Made by a program: the position numbers and the translations under genes. The notes beneath the pieces were generated by a model that was given only the letters and a program-made list of their open reading frames with translations, was not told the DNA's origin and searched no databases. Shown here in pieces: positions 21,775-33,007 of a stretch of DNA of 64,000 nt (positions are counted from its first letter, which is position 1; each line of letters starts with the position of its first letter). The stretch comes from Dendrophyllia cribrosa. Taxonomy: Eukaryota > Cnidaria > Anthozoa > Scleractinia > Dendrophylliidae. Location: NCBI GenBank assembly GCA_024195265.1, contig JAJLRJ010000010.1, positions 1,720,981-1,784,980 on the forward strand. The letters run 5' to 3'.

Positions 21775-22600
21775 CTAACTCTCTTCAAAGGCCAAAATGT
21801 TCTGTCCGAAGGTGGCTGTTGTATATCGGTGTAGAGAGCTTCGACTGTATAAATGAGAAATTCGGGCGTTTCTTTTCCTGATATTGTCTTTGATAATGTC
21901 TTTGCTAAAAAATTGCCAGACCAGTTGTGTTTGTGAAGGAAAACTTGTAAAATCTGAAATTGCTAGCTTTTGCAGTGACATAACAGAAACACGATTACTT
22001 CATCAGGTTTAACAACCTCACTGTTAAAAGTTTTTGTATTGGCCTGGGTTTTTCCTTTTGTTGCTTTGTTGTCATTAGGTGTTTTCCGTTGTTGCTTTGA
22101 ACTGCAAAATGCCTGCAAAAATACACATCGACACAAAACTCTTGAAACAACTGTAGCTTGCTAAACTACATAACTGAAATTTCTGTTTAAAGCAATCGCC
22201 CCCTTTTTCACGAGCTCTTCAGTAGGTAAACCTAACGTTCATGGTTAAAATATTAAACAAACTAATTTTAGTGCATCTGACTCTAATTAAAATTAACCAA
22301 AAGGTACGACATAACTGCCAGAAACCATGGAATCTTACCAAATATTTTGTTAGAGCTCTTCTGGGAAGTATCAACTTTTTTGGTCTTTTCCTTCCGATTG
22401 CTCGTGACAAAGTGGCGCTAAACAAGAAATAACTTTTTATTTCTGTCTTCAGCCCCCCGTTGAAGCTGTCCATTATGACATGATTACTGCTGGTGGTGAG
22501 GGGGACGTCTGTGATTAAGTTTCTCAGTTGTGCAAGTACCCTTTTAAATACATAAACTAACATCTCTTAATTACTTCAGGAGGTTTTTATTTCCATTTCA
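21775..22600. other. Inverted-duplication arm, noncoding or unrecognised
   Basis: Minus-strand open frames (for example 22219-22563, 114 codons, and 21775-21981, 68 codons) are partly shared with the opposite arm but carry frame-breaking differences there. They match nothing I recognise. They may be upstream regulatory or 5' UTR sequence of the T5orf172 gene, or an older transposon. Confidence 0.35.
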
Positions 22601-23072
22601 TGTTTTTATTGGGACAGTTTTTGTTTCAACAGATGAAATTTTCTCGTAAAACAAAGCTTATTCCCTTATACATATACGTCCGAGGCGAATTATTATGAAC
22701 CATATTGTAACATTGCGTGGCTTTTTGGCTATGTTGTGATTATGTAACTATTTTCAGGTGTAGCTATTGTCTAAAACCTTTTGTCTTTCTTCCTTCGTCA
22801 AAGTGCATTCATCTTTTATTTATCTCCACATTTGCACTACCGAGTTGTGTGAGCTAGTTCCAAATAGAAATTAAAGAATAATTATTGAATTATTGTGTAT
22901 CGTTATGTCACATTTCCGTGGCTTTATTTGCTCTGTTGTAATTATTCAGTACTACTGACAAGTATAGTTATTATCTGAAAATTTCGTTTTCGTCTTTTTA
23001 AAGTGCACTTAAGCTTATCTATTGTTCATCCCTACATTTTCTCTCCCGATTGTTTTGCTAGCTCCACAGGTC

Positions 23073-23245
23073 GGCCGTGAGTAGGAACAGGTACCGGAAC
23101 CGGAAAACTATCTTAAAGAAGCTGCCCGACATGTTTCACAAAGCGACGAATACTGGGCCTGTGGAACGAAAACAACAATCATATCGCAAGATCAGAATAA
23201 GTTTAATTAAAATTGATAACTTTTCAGTCACCATTAATCACTCGC
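23073..23245. other. Spacer at the centre of the inverted duplication
   Basis: About 170 bases lie between the innermost matching blocks, which end in 'agctccacaggtcggccgtg' at the left and begin with the complement-like 'gcggctgacctgtggagc' at the right. The spacer contains the 'caggtaccggaaccggaa' direct-repeat-like segment and no recognisable gene. Confidence 0.6.
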
Positions 23246-24380
23246 GGCTGACCTGTGGAGCAAACGGTAGTGAAAATGTGGGGATGAATAATAGACGAGT
23301 GCACTTTGACGAAGGAAGAACTGAAGACAAAGGAGTCTTAGACAAAAGCTACACCTGATAATAGTAAAATAATCACAACATAGCCAAAATGCCACGCAAT
23401 ATTACAATATGCTTCACAATAATTCGCTTCGGACGTATATATATATAAGGGAGGAAGCTTTGTTTTACGAGAAAATTTCATCAGTTGATACAAAAACTGT
23501 CCCAATAACACTGCAATAAGAACATGAAATGGAAAGAAAAACCTCTTGAGATAATTAAGAGATGTTAGTTTATGTAGTTAAAAGGGTACTTGATCAACTG
23601 AGAAACTTAATCACAGATGCCCCCCTCGCCACCTGCAGTAATCATGTCATAATGGACAGCTTCAACGGACTGAAGACGGAAATAAGAAGTTATTTCTTAT
23701 TAAGCGCCACTTTATCACGAGCAATCGGAATTGGAAAAGACCAAAAAAGTTGATACTTCCAAGAAGAGCTCTTACAAAATATTTGGTAAGATTCCATGGT
23801 TTCTGGCAGTTATGTCGTACCTTTTGGTTGGTTTTAATTATAGTCAGATGCACCGAAATTAGTTTGTTCAATATTTTAATCATGAACGTTAAATTTACCT
23901 ACTGAACAGCTTGTAAAAAAGGGCGATTGCTTTGAACAGAAGTTTAGCAAGCTGCAGTTGTTTCAAGAGTTTTGTGTCGATGTGTACCTTTGGCGGGCAT
24001 TTTGAAGTTCAAAGCAACAACGGAAATCACCGAATGACAACAAAACAACAAAAGGAAAAACCCAGGCCAATACAAAAACTTTTAACAGTGAGGTTGTTAA
24101 ACCTGATGAAGTAATCGTGTTTCTGTTGTGTTTACTGCAAAAGCTAGCAATTTCAGATTTTACAAGTTTTCCTTCACAAACACAACTGGTCTGGCAATTT
24201 TTTAGCAAAGACATTATCAAAAACAATATCAGGAAAAGAAACGCCCGAATTTCTCATTTATACAGTCGAAGCTCTCTACACCGATATACAACAGCCACCT
24301 TCGGACAGAACATTTTGGCCTTTGAAGAGAGTTAGCCGTTAGTAAAGGTTCTACTGTACATCATTTGCAGGTTAATGAGC

Positions 24381-26350
24381 ATGGCTGAAGCAAACTTGTA
24401 CACGTTTTATCGTACGATTCTCCTGCTGTCTTTCGTGGCATTTGTGATATCGTTTAAAATTGCGAAAAAACATGACAAATATGTTTTGGGAGGAGAGGAC
24501 AAAAAAGGTAAGTCATTTTATGGGGTTGAAACGGGTTAGTTTCTAAAGAAACTGTGGTGCTGTTTCGGAGGAGGAGTGTAACTCGAAAATTTCTTTACGG
24601 TGGCCAATTCACTTTGGCTGTCCCTTTTTTTTCTCCGTTTACCGTCGAATGCGTTTCCTAATTTTGGATCGGTCGGTCGGATTAAAAAAATATATATATT
24701 AAAAAAAAAATCAGGAGCAATCTGGAACTAGAAGGCCCGGTAGCCAAGCATCATTGCCGTGGAGCCTGGAAACAACGAGACGTGGTTACAAAATCAACAT
24801 GGCGGCAATGGAGGAAGAAAAGATCGATGTCTGGTGAAACAGCCGAGAAAAGTGAAAACAATGTTGATATTTCAGATTAAAAGTGAAAAAATGTTTCACT
24901 AGGTTATTTATACCTTCCTCGTAACTTTTTTTTTTGAAAACGCAAAAATATGGGTCGGTCGGACGACGGTAAACGGAGAAAAAAAGGGGACGGCCTTTGT
25001 TTGTTTGGAAATCTGCTAAATGAATTTCGTAAAAGAAAATATACATTTCAGACATTTTTATAAAATAGAAACTCAACGTACCCTCAAGGAAGTTAATGCA
25101 GCGGCCTCTAGACTTTAGCCTAAAACGTAAGGATGCAGTCTACTCTTATAATTGTCTTTGGGTGTATTGATATTAAATTATTTCTGTGAGAGCGTTTTCG
25201 CGAAAGATTCCGTTAAAGGTTTTGGCTGTTAAAATGAAACTTATGAAAAACAATTTTAGCGGGCTGCTCAAACTTACGTTTACCGGTCTTGTGGGAAATA
25301 TACTAATTTTGATCTCCACTTTTTTCTAGAGTTATTAACTATCTTACATGAAAAGACGACAGAAATCGCTTCATCTCATTTCAAATAATATGAAAGCAAA
25401 TTAAATACATTTTTCTCTTTTGCCATAAAACTTTCTGTCTGTACTTAAAAAGTCAAGATCACAACGCCGGCTGAATGCTGTAGGCTTTAAGTTTCGATAA
25501 GTTTAACGGTATTTGAATGACCCGTCCAATTTTTTAAGTTCATTGAAATAATTTTAGTTTACCAAACATTGAAATCATACAAGTCAGGAAGCTTTGTATT
25601 CGTATTTCCAAGGCACATTGCCGGTTTATTTATTTATTTTTATTTCTTTGGCATGTTTCTTTTGTTACGCATAGCTATTGTCCCCTTTGAATTATCAACC
25701 GCCTTAAAGAGAGGGTACACAATACGTTTGGCGGGATGCGGGATCTGGTCTATCTTGAGTGCGGGATTCGGGATGCGAGTTAAAAACAGTAGCGGGAAGC
25801 GGGATTTTAACTATGAGCGGGAGCCAGATTTCGCGTTTTTGAGGGGTCGGGATGCGGGAATCGTGAGGTATAGTATAGCGGGATACGGGATTACAATCTG
25901 AACGTGACTTCATGAATTGACTGAATTGGCCATCGTGCGAAAGGTCTACAACAGTGGATCCTTTGTGCATAGCTGTATCGTTTTTCAGGTAATTTAAAAA
26001 AAATGACGGCGGGATCGGGATTTTGACATAAAGAAGGGCGGTATGGCGGGATGACTAGAGAAAAATGGGCGGAAAGGCGGGAACCGAGAACCCTTGTGGA
26101 CCCTCGAAAGAGTGAAAAAGTCAAAATATCATACGTTTACTCTGCGTTTTTTGTTTTCTTCATCACAAACAAGATAGGAGTTCCGCAGAATGGCTGCTGG
26201 AACCAGTTGTAAACAGGGCTTCCAAAAAAATGCTGGGGGGGGGGGGGGGGGGGCTAACCACCCAATTCACCCCTCAGTTATTCAAATGACCCTGCCGGAC
26301 GAAGAACCCAACTTCAAGTCGGAAACCCTTGGCCGTTGGTACTTTTTAAC
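24381..26350 (+). pseudogene. Broken duplicate of the T5orf172 gene
   Basis: Exon 1 is preserved at 24381..24507 (127 bases as in the left copy; MAEANLYTFYRTILLLSF, then GTAAGT). Exon 2 resumes at 26174 (IGVPQNG region in another frame; EWLLEPVVNRASKKM in the coding frame). The stretch that would encode the first two core strands (YVYIITM and KVKIG) is replaced by a run of 17 or more G and 'ctaaccacccaattcacc'. Similarity then returns for SNDPAGRRTQLQVGNPWPL and stops at about 26350, before the GEWF motif. With both core motifs lost it cannot encode a complete domain. Confidence 0.8.
25712..26106. mobile_element. 395-bp insertion rich in degenerate 'gcgggat' repeats
   Basis: Compared with the left arm (near 20640-20660), this segment is extra. 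AAAGAG appears on both sides (25706-25711 and 26107-26112), a likely 6-bp target duplication. The ends 'agggtacacaa' and 'ttgtggaccct' are partly complementary. The middle is a G-rich string of 'cgggat' variants. Class unknown. Confidence 0.6.
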
Positions 26351-26629
26351 CAGTATCAGGGGTGGTTACCATTTGTAGGAAAATACCGGTTGGGGTGACC
26401 GTTACATAATGGTAAGCGATTTTCCAAATTTACAGACCAACCGAGGAGATTGCCCTTACCATTTAAATATTCCATTTCCCCATCCTGGTACCCAGATCGT
26501 TAACTCGATTTAGCGATTTTCGGAATTTCTTAACGTTCCATTCCGAAACGGAAAATAGGTCTACCTCTGGAGGTATTCCACAATTTCTGGACGGATTTGA
26601 GTGAGTTAATGAGAAGTCGGGACAAGAAA

Positions 26630-26758
26630 AACTGGCCGTTGTGGAGAGGTGGCCGTTATGAGGAGGTGACCGTTATGAGGAGGTGGCCGTTATGAGGAGG
26701 TGGCCGTTATGAGGAGGTGGCCGTTATGAGGAGGTGACCGTTAGTAGAGGTTCGACTG
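26630..26758 (+). repeat. 21-bp tandem repeat ending in a Tigger-like terminus
   Basis: About five copies of 'ggccgttatgaggaggt' type units occur, alternating 'ggtggccg' and 'ggtgaccg'. The run ends in 'agtagaggttcgactg' followed by TA. The repeat units are variants of the element's own subterminal sequence, as if the terminus had expanded by slippage. Confidence 0.7.
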
Positions 26759-26769
26759 TAAAATAATTA

Positions 26770-26956
26770 CAGTCGAACCTCTACTAACGGTCACCTCCTC
26801 ATAACGGCCACCTCTCCACAACGGCCAGTTTTTCTTGTCCCGACTTCTCATTAATTCACTCAAATCCTCTAACTGATGACCTCCCCATAACGACCACCTC
26901 TCTACAACGGCCAGAAAAGTCTGTCCGAAGATGGCCGTTGTAAAGAGGTATGACTG
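26770..26956. mobile_element. 187-bp Tigger-like MITE, TA duplication
   Basis: It begins 'cagtcgaacctctactaacg' and ends '...taaagaggtatgactg', flanked by TA. It lies head-to-head, only 11 bases from the terminus at 26758. The same termini appear diverged near 21765-21850 and 24270-24355. Confidence 0.8.
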
Positions 26957-27808
26957 TATATGACTAAAAATTAGTGAAATGCTTTATTCTGTGATAATTG
27001 CTCTTACTTTATACATAGCCAAGAATGGCGAGGCAGAGTGTGGAGAGTAAATAAAAGGGCACTTAGAGCCATCTCCTGTAAGTCCACAAATCGGTTTTAA
27101 TTTTCCATACGAGTCAAAGAAGTCAAACAATTGAACAGTAAAACAGATTTAAAACAACAAAAACATAACTGAATGACGTAATACACGTGGGAATTATAAT
27201 ACAGCAATCATATACACTGGTAATTCACAAAGTTTACACATGATGGAAAGAGTAAAAATGGCTAATTTTAGCTCATAAACAAATTTCGATTGTTTCAATA
27301 TTTAGAGGGGATTTTCTCCCTTTCTACAAGAGCTATGGCCTTGAAAAATGCAGAGAATAATCACGTGTCCACCCTCTTTCTAACGTGCATAAAATTAGCC
27401 GTCAAATCCCAAGTACACTTGGGATTAAACGCATGAATATTAAAACAATAGAAAATTGTTAATGAGCTAAAAAGGGTACTTTTGGAGTTTTGAAAAAATG
27501 GCTCATTTTTGCTCATTAACAAATCTCTATTGTTTCAATATTCAGTGGGGATTATCTCCGTTTTTACAAGAGCTCTGGCCTTGAAAGTTGTACAGAGTGA
27601 TGACGTGCCTACACTCTTTCTAACGCGCATAAAATTGGCCATCCAATCCCAAGGGACGCTTGAGAATAAACGCATGAATATAAAAACAATAGAAAATAGT
27701 TAATGAGCTAAAAGGGTACTCTTGGGTTTTTGGCTTCTACAAGGGCTCTGGCTTTGAAAGTTACACAGAATGATCACGTGCCCACACTCTTTCTAACGCG
27801 CGTTTTAC

Positions 27809-28056
27809 AAAACGAAAATGTCTATATTGAAGCGCCTTTGATAATAAAAAAATTAAAATTCAACAATTATTTTATTTATTTAACTATTCATTTACTCTCT
27901 CTCAATTGTAAACTTTCTGATTGTAAAAAAATTGTACTTCTCTCCGTGTACTTTTTCCTTAATCTGCCCGCCTAGAATAGCCTTTGCTAAACACGGACAG
28001 CTAAAATGTAACTGTCCTTTTAAAAATAAAGACTTTTTAGTTGTTTTCTGTTGTTG
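27809..28056. other. Non-satellite insertion in the third unit of the array
   Basis: The third unit, itself missing its left arm, breaks off after 'ctttctaacgcgc' and resumes at 'atcaaatcccaaggaacgct'. The AT-rich sequence between shows no inverted ends or coding sequence. It contains 'ttgttttctgttgttgttg' at its right end, possibly a simple tail of a retroposed fragment. Confidence 0.6.
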
Positions 28057-31000
28057 TTGCCCATCAAATCCCAAGGAACGCTTGGGAATAAAGTCATGAA
28101 TATTAAAACAATAGAAAATGGTTAATGAGCTAAAAAGGGTACTCTTGGATTTTTGAAAAAAATGGCTCATTTTTGCTCATTAACAAATTTCTATTGTTTC
28201 AATATTCAGAGGGGATTTTCTCCGCTTCTATAAGAGCAATGGCCTTGAAACTTACACAGAATGATCGCTTGGCCTTACTCTTTCTAACGCGCAGACAATT
28301 AGCCGTCAAATCCCAAGGGACGCTTGAGAATAAATGCATGAATATTAAAACAATAGAAAATGGTTAATGAGCTAAAAAGGGTACTCTTGGATTTTTAAAA
28401 AAAATGGCTCATTTTTGCTCATTAACAAATTTCTATTGTTTCAATATTCAGAGGGGATTTTCTCCGCTTCTATAAGAGCTCTTGCCTTGAAACTTGCACA
28501 GAATGATCGCTTGCCCTCACTCTTTCTATCGCGCATTAAATTAGCCGTCAAATCCCAAGGGACGCTTGGCAATAAACGCATGAATATTTAAACAATAGAA
28601 AATGGTTAATGAGCTAAAAAGGGTACTCTTGGATTTTTGAAAAAAATGGCTCATTTTTGCTCATTAACAAATTTCTATTGTTTCAATATTCAGAGGGGAT
28701 TATCTCCGGTTCTACAAGAGCTCTTGCCTTGAAACTTGCACAGAATGATCGCTTACCCTCACTCTTTCTAACGCGCATTAAATTAGCCGTCAAATCCCAA
28801 GGAACGCTTGGCAATAAACGCATGAATATTTAAACAATAGAAAATGGTTAATGAGCTAAAAAGGGTACTCTTGGATTTTTGAAAAAAATAGCTCATTTTT
28901 GCTCATTAACAAATTTCTATTGTTTCAATATTCAGAGGGGATTTTCTCCGCTTCTATAAGAGCTCTGGCCTTGAAACTTCCACAGAATAATCGCTTGGCC
29001 TTACTTTTTCTAACGCGCATTAAATTAGCCGTCAAATCACAAGGGACGCTTGGCAATAAACGCATGAATATTTAAACAATAGAAAATGGTTAATGAGCTA
29101 AAAAGGGTACTCTTGGATTTTTGAAAAAAAATGGCTCATTTTTGCTCATTAACAAATTTCTATTGTTTCAATATTCAGAGGGGATTTTCTCCGCTTCTAT
29201 AAGAGCTCTGGCCTTGAAACTTGCACAGAATGATCGCTTGGCCTTACTCTTTCTAACGCGCATTAAATTAGCCGTCAAATCCCAAGGGACGCTTGGCAAT
29301 AAACGCATGAATATTTAAACAATAGAAAATGGTTAATGAGCTAAAAACGGTACTCTTGGATTTGTGAAAAAAATGGCTTATTTTTGCTCATTAACAAATT
29401 TCTATTGTTTCAATATTCAGAGGGGATTTTCTCCGGTTCTACAAGAGCTCTGGCTTTTGAACCTTGCACAGAATGATGGCTTGGCCTTACTCTTTCTAAC
29501 GCACATTAAATTAGCCGTCAAATCCCAAGGGACGCTTGGCAATAAACGCATGAATATTAAAACAATAGAAAATGGTTAATGAGCTAAAAAGGGTTCCCTA
29601 GGATTTATGAAAAAAATGGCTCATTTTTGCTCATTAACAAATTTCTATTGTTTCAATATTCAGAGGGGATTTTCTCCGCTTCTATAAGAGCAATGGCCTT
29701 GAAACTTACACAGAATGATCGCTTGGCCTTACTCTTTCTAAAGCGTAGACAATTAGCCGTCAAATCCCAAGGGACGCTTGAGAATAAATGCATGAATATT
29801 AAAACAATAGAAAATGGTTAATGAGCTAAAAAGGGTACTCTTGGATTTTTGAAAAAAATGGCTCATTTTTGCTCATTAACAAATTTCTATTGTTTCAATA
29901 TTCAGAGGGGATTTTCTCCGCTTCTATAAGAGCTCTTGCCTTAAAACTTGCACAGAATGATCGCTTGGCCTCACTCTTTCTAACGCGAATTAAATTAGCC
30001 GTCAAATCCCAAGGGACGCTTGGCAATAAACGCATGAATATTTAAACAATAGAAAATGGTTAATGAGCTAAAAAGGGTACTCTTGGATTTTTAAAAAAAA
30101 TGGCTCATTTTTGCTCATTAACAAATTTCTATTGTTTCAATATTCAGAAGGGATTTTCTCCGCTTCTATAAGAGCTCTGGCCTTGAAACTTCCACAGAAT
30201 AATCGCTTGGCCTTACTTTTTCTAACGCGCATTAAATTAGCCGTCAAATCCCAAGGGACGCTTGGCAATAAACGCATGAATATTTAAACAATAGAAAATG
30301 GTTAATGAGCTAAAAAGGGTACTCTTGGATTTTTAAAAAAAATGGCTCATTTTTGCTCATTAACAAATTTCTATTGTATCAATATTCAGAAGGGATTTTC
30401 TCCGCTTCTATAAGAGCTCTGGCCTTGAAACTTCCACAGAATAATCGCTGGGCCTTACTCTTTCTAACGCGCAGACAATTAGCCGTCAAATCCCAAGGGA
30501 CGCTTGGCAATAAACGCATGAATATTAAAACAATAGAAAATGGTTAATGAGCTAAAAAGGGTAGTCTTGGATTTTTGAAAAAAATGGCTCATTTTTGCTC
30601 ATTAACAAATTTCTATTGTTTCAATATTCAGAGGGGATTTTCTCCGCTTCTATAAGAGCAATGGCCTTGAAACTTACACAGAATGATCGCTTGGCCTTAC
30701 TCTTTCTAACGCGCAGACAATTAGCCGTCAAATCCCAAGGGACCCTTGAGAATAAATGCATGAATATTAAAACAACAGAAAATGGTTAATGAGCTAAAAA
30801 GGGTACTCTTGGATTTTTGAAAAAAATGGCTCATTTTTGCTCATTAACAAATTTCTATTGTTTCAATATTCAGAGGGGATTTTCTCCGCTTCCATAAGAG
30901 CTCTTGCCTTGAAACTTGCACAGAATGATCGCTTACGCTCACTCTTTCTAACGCGCATTAAATTAGCCGTCAAATCCCAAGGGACGCTTGGCAATAAACG

Positions 31001-31071
31001 CATGAATATTTAAACAATAGAAAATGGTTAATGAGCTAAAAAGGGTACTCTTGGATTTATGAAAAAAATGC

Positions 31072-33007
31072 TCATTTTTGCTCATTAACAAATTTCTATT
31101 GTTTCAATATTCAGAGGGGATTTTCTCCGGTTCTATAAGAGCTCTGGCCTTTGAACCTTGCACAGAATGATGGCTTGGCCTTACTCTTTCTAACGCACAT
31201 TAAATTAGCCGTCAAATCCCAAGGGACGCTTGGCAATAAACGCATGAATATTAAAACAATAGAAAATGGTTAATGAGCTAAAAAGGGTTCCCTAGGATTT
31301 ATGAAAAAAATGGCTCATTTTTGCTCATTAACAAATTTCTATTGTTTCAATATTCAGAGGAAATTTTTTCCGCTTCTATCAGAGCAATGGCCTTTAAACT
31401 TACACAGAATGATCGCTTGGCCTTGCTCTTTCTAACGCGCAGACAATTAGCCGTCAAATCCCAAGGGACGCTTGAGAATAAATGCATGAATATTAAAACA
31501 ATAGAAAATGGTTAATGAGCTAAAAAGGGTACTCTTGGATTTATGAAAAAAATGCTCATTTTTGCTCATTAACAAATTTCTATTGTTTCAATATTCAGAG
31601 GGGATTTTCTCCGCTTCTATAAGAGCTCTGGCCTTGAAACTTACACAGAATGATCGCTTGGCCTTACTCTTTCTAACGCGCATTAAATTAGCCGTCAAAT
31701 CCCAAGGGACGCTTGGCAATAAACTCATGAATATTGAAACAATAGAAAATGGTTAATGAGCTAAAAAGGGTACTCTTGGATTTTTGAAAAAAATGGCTCA
31801 TTTTTGCTTATTAACAAATTTCTATTGTTTCAATATTCAGAGGGGATTTTCTCCGCTTCTATAAGAGCAATGGCCTTGAAACTTACACAGAATGATCGCT
31901 TACCCTCACTCTTTCTAACGCGCATTAAATTAGCCGTCAAATCCCAAGGGACGCTTGGCAATAAACGCATGAATATTTAAACAATAGAAAATGGTTAATG
32001 AGCTAAAAAGGGTACTCTTGGATTTTTGAAAAAAATTGCTTATTTTTGCTCATTAACAAATTTCTATTGTTTCAATATTCAGAGGGGATTTTCTCCGGTT
32101 CTATAAGAGCTCTGGCCTTTGAACCTTGCACAGAATGATGGCTTGGCCTTACTCTTTCTAACGCACATTAAATTAGCCGTCAAATCCCAAGGGACGCTTG
32201 GCAATAAACGCATGAATATTAAAACAATAGAAAATGGTTAATGAGCTAAAAAGGGTTCCCTAGGATTTATGAAAAAAATGGCTCATTTTTGCTCATTAAC
32301 AAATTTCTATTGTTTTAATATTCAGAGGAAATTTTTTCCGCTTCTATCAGAGCAATGGCCTTTAAACTTACACAGAATGATCGCTTGGCCTTGCTCTTTC
32401 TAACGCGCAGACAATTAGCCGTCAAATCCCAAGGGACGCTTGAGAATAAATGCATGAATATTAAAACAATAGAAAATGGTTAATGAGCTAAAAAGGGTAC
32501 TCTTGGATTTATGAAAAAAATGCTCATTTTTGCTCATTAACAAATTTCTATTGTTTCAATATTCAGAGGGGATTTTCTCCGCTTCTATAAGAGCTCTGGC
32601 CTTGAAACTTACACAGAATGATCGCTTGGCCTTACTCTTTCTAACGCGCATTAAATTAGCCGTCAAATCCCAAGGGACGCTTGGCAATAAACTCATGAAT
32701 ATTAAAACAATAGAAAATGGTTAATGAGCTAAAAAGGGTACTCTTGGATTTTTGAAAAAAATGGCTCATTTTTGCTTATTAACAAATTTCTATTGTTTCA
32801 ATATTCAGAGGGGATTTTCTCCGCTTCTATAAGAGCAATGGCCTTGAAACTTACACAGAATGATCGCTTACCCTCACTCTTTCTAACGCGCATTAAATTA
32901 GCCGTCAAATCCCAAGGGACGCTTGGCAATAAACGCATGAATATTTAAACAATAGAAAATGGTTAATGAGCTAAAAATGGTACTCTTGGATTTTTGAAAA
33001 AAATTGC
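31072..33007 (+). repeat. Higher-order block: four satellite units (968 bp) duplicated in tandem
   Basis: Units in 31072-32039 carry a distinctive series: 'ccggttctataagagc' with 'gaatgatggc'; 'agaggaaattttttccgc'; a unit with 'ataaactcatg'; and a unit with 'gcttaccctcac'. The next 968 bases repeat the same series in the same order with only a few differences. This shows recent block duplication within the array. Confidence 0.85.

Larger units (their letters stand above)
18690..23072. repeat. Left arm of a large inverted duplication
   Basis: Read in reverse complement, this arm matches 23246-27245 in collinear blocks: 18690-18860 with 27080-27245; 19090-19205 with 26965-27060; 20390-20586 with 26174-26350 (exon 2 of the T5orf172 gene); 20640-20800 with 25555-25705; 21080-22620 with 23470-25540; and 22680-22855 with 23290-23450. 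Left-only insertions include the MITE at 19258-19714 and the Tigger-like MITE at 20802-21065. The inner end holds an extra diverged copy of the innermost block (about 22890-23072). By eye the arms are roughly 80-90% similar in aligned blocks, so the duplication is not recent. Confidence 0.85.
23246..27245. repeat. Right arm of the large inverted duplication
   Basis: This is the diverged reverse complement of 18690-23072 (see the left arm for block pairing). Its own insertions are a 395-bp element at 25712-26106, a poly-G-containing replacement at about 26234-26278, and two Tigger-like elements (to 26758, and 26770-26956). Its outer edge stops within about 10 bases of the first satellite unit at 27254. 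Confidence 0.85.

Noticed and set aside
22219..22563. 114-codon minus-strand frame in the inverted duplication
   Set aside because: The opposite-arm copy is broken by frameshifts and no family is recognised, so it is described only as unassigned sequence.
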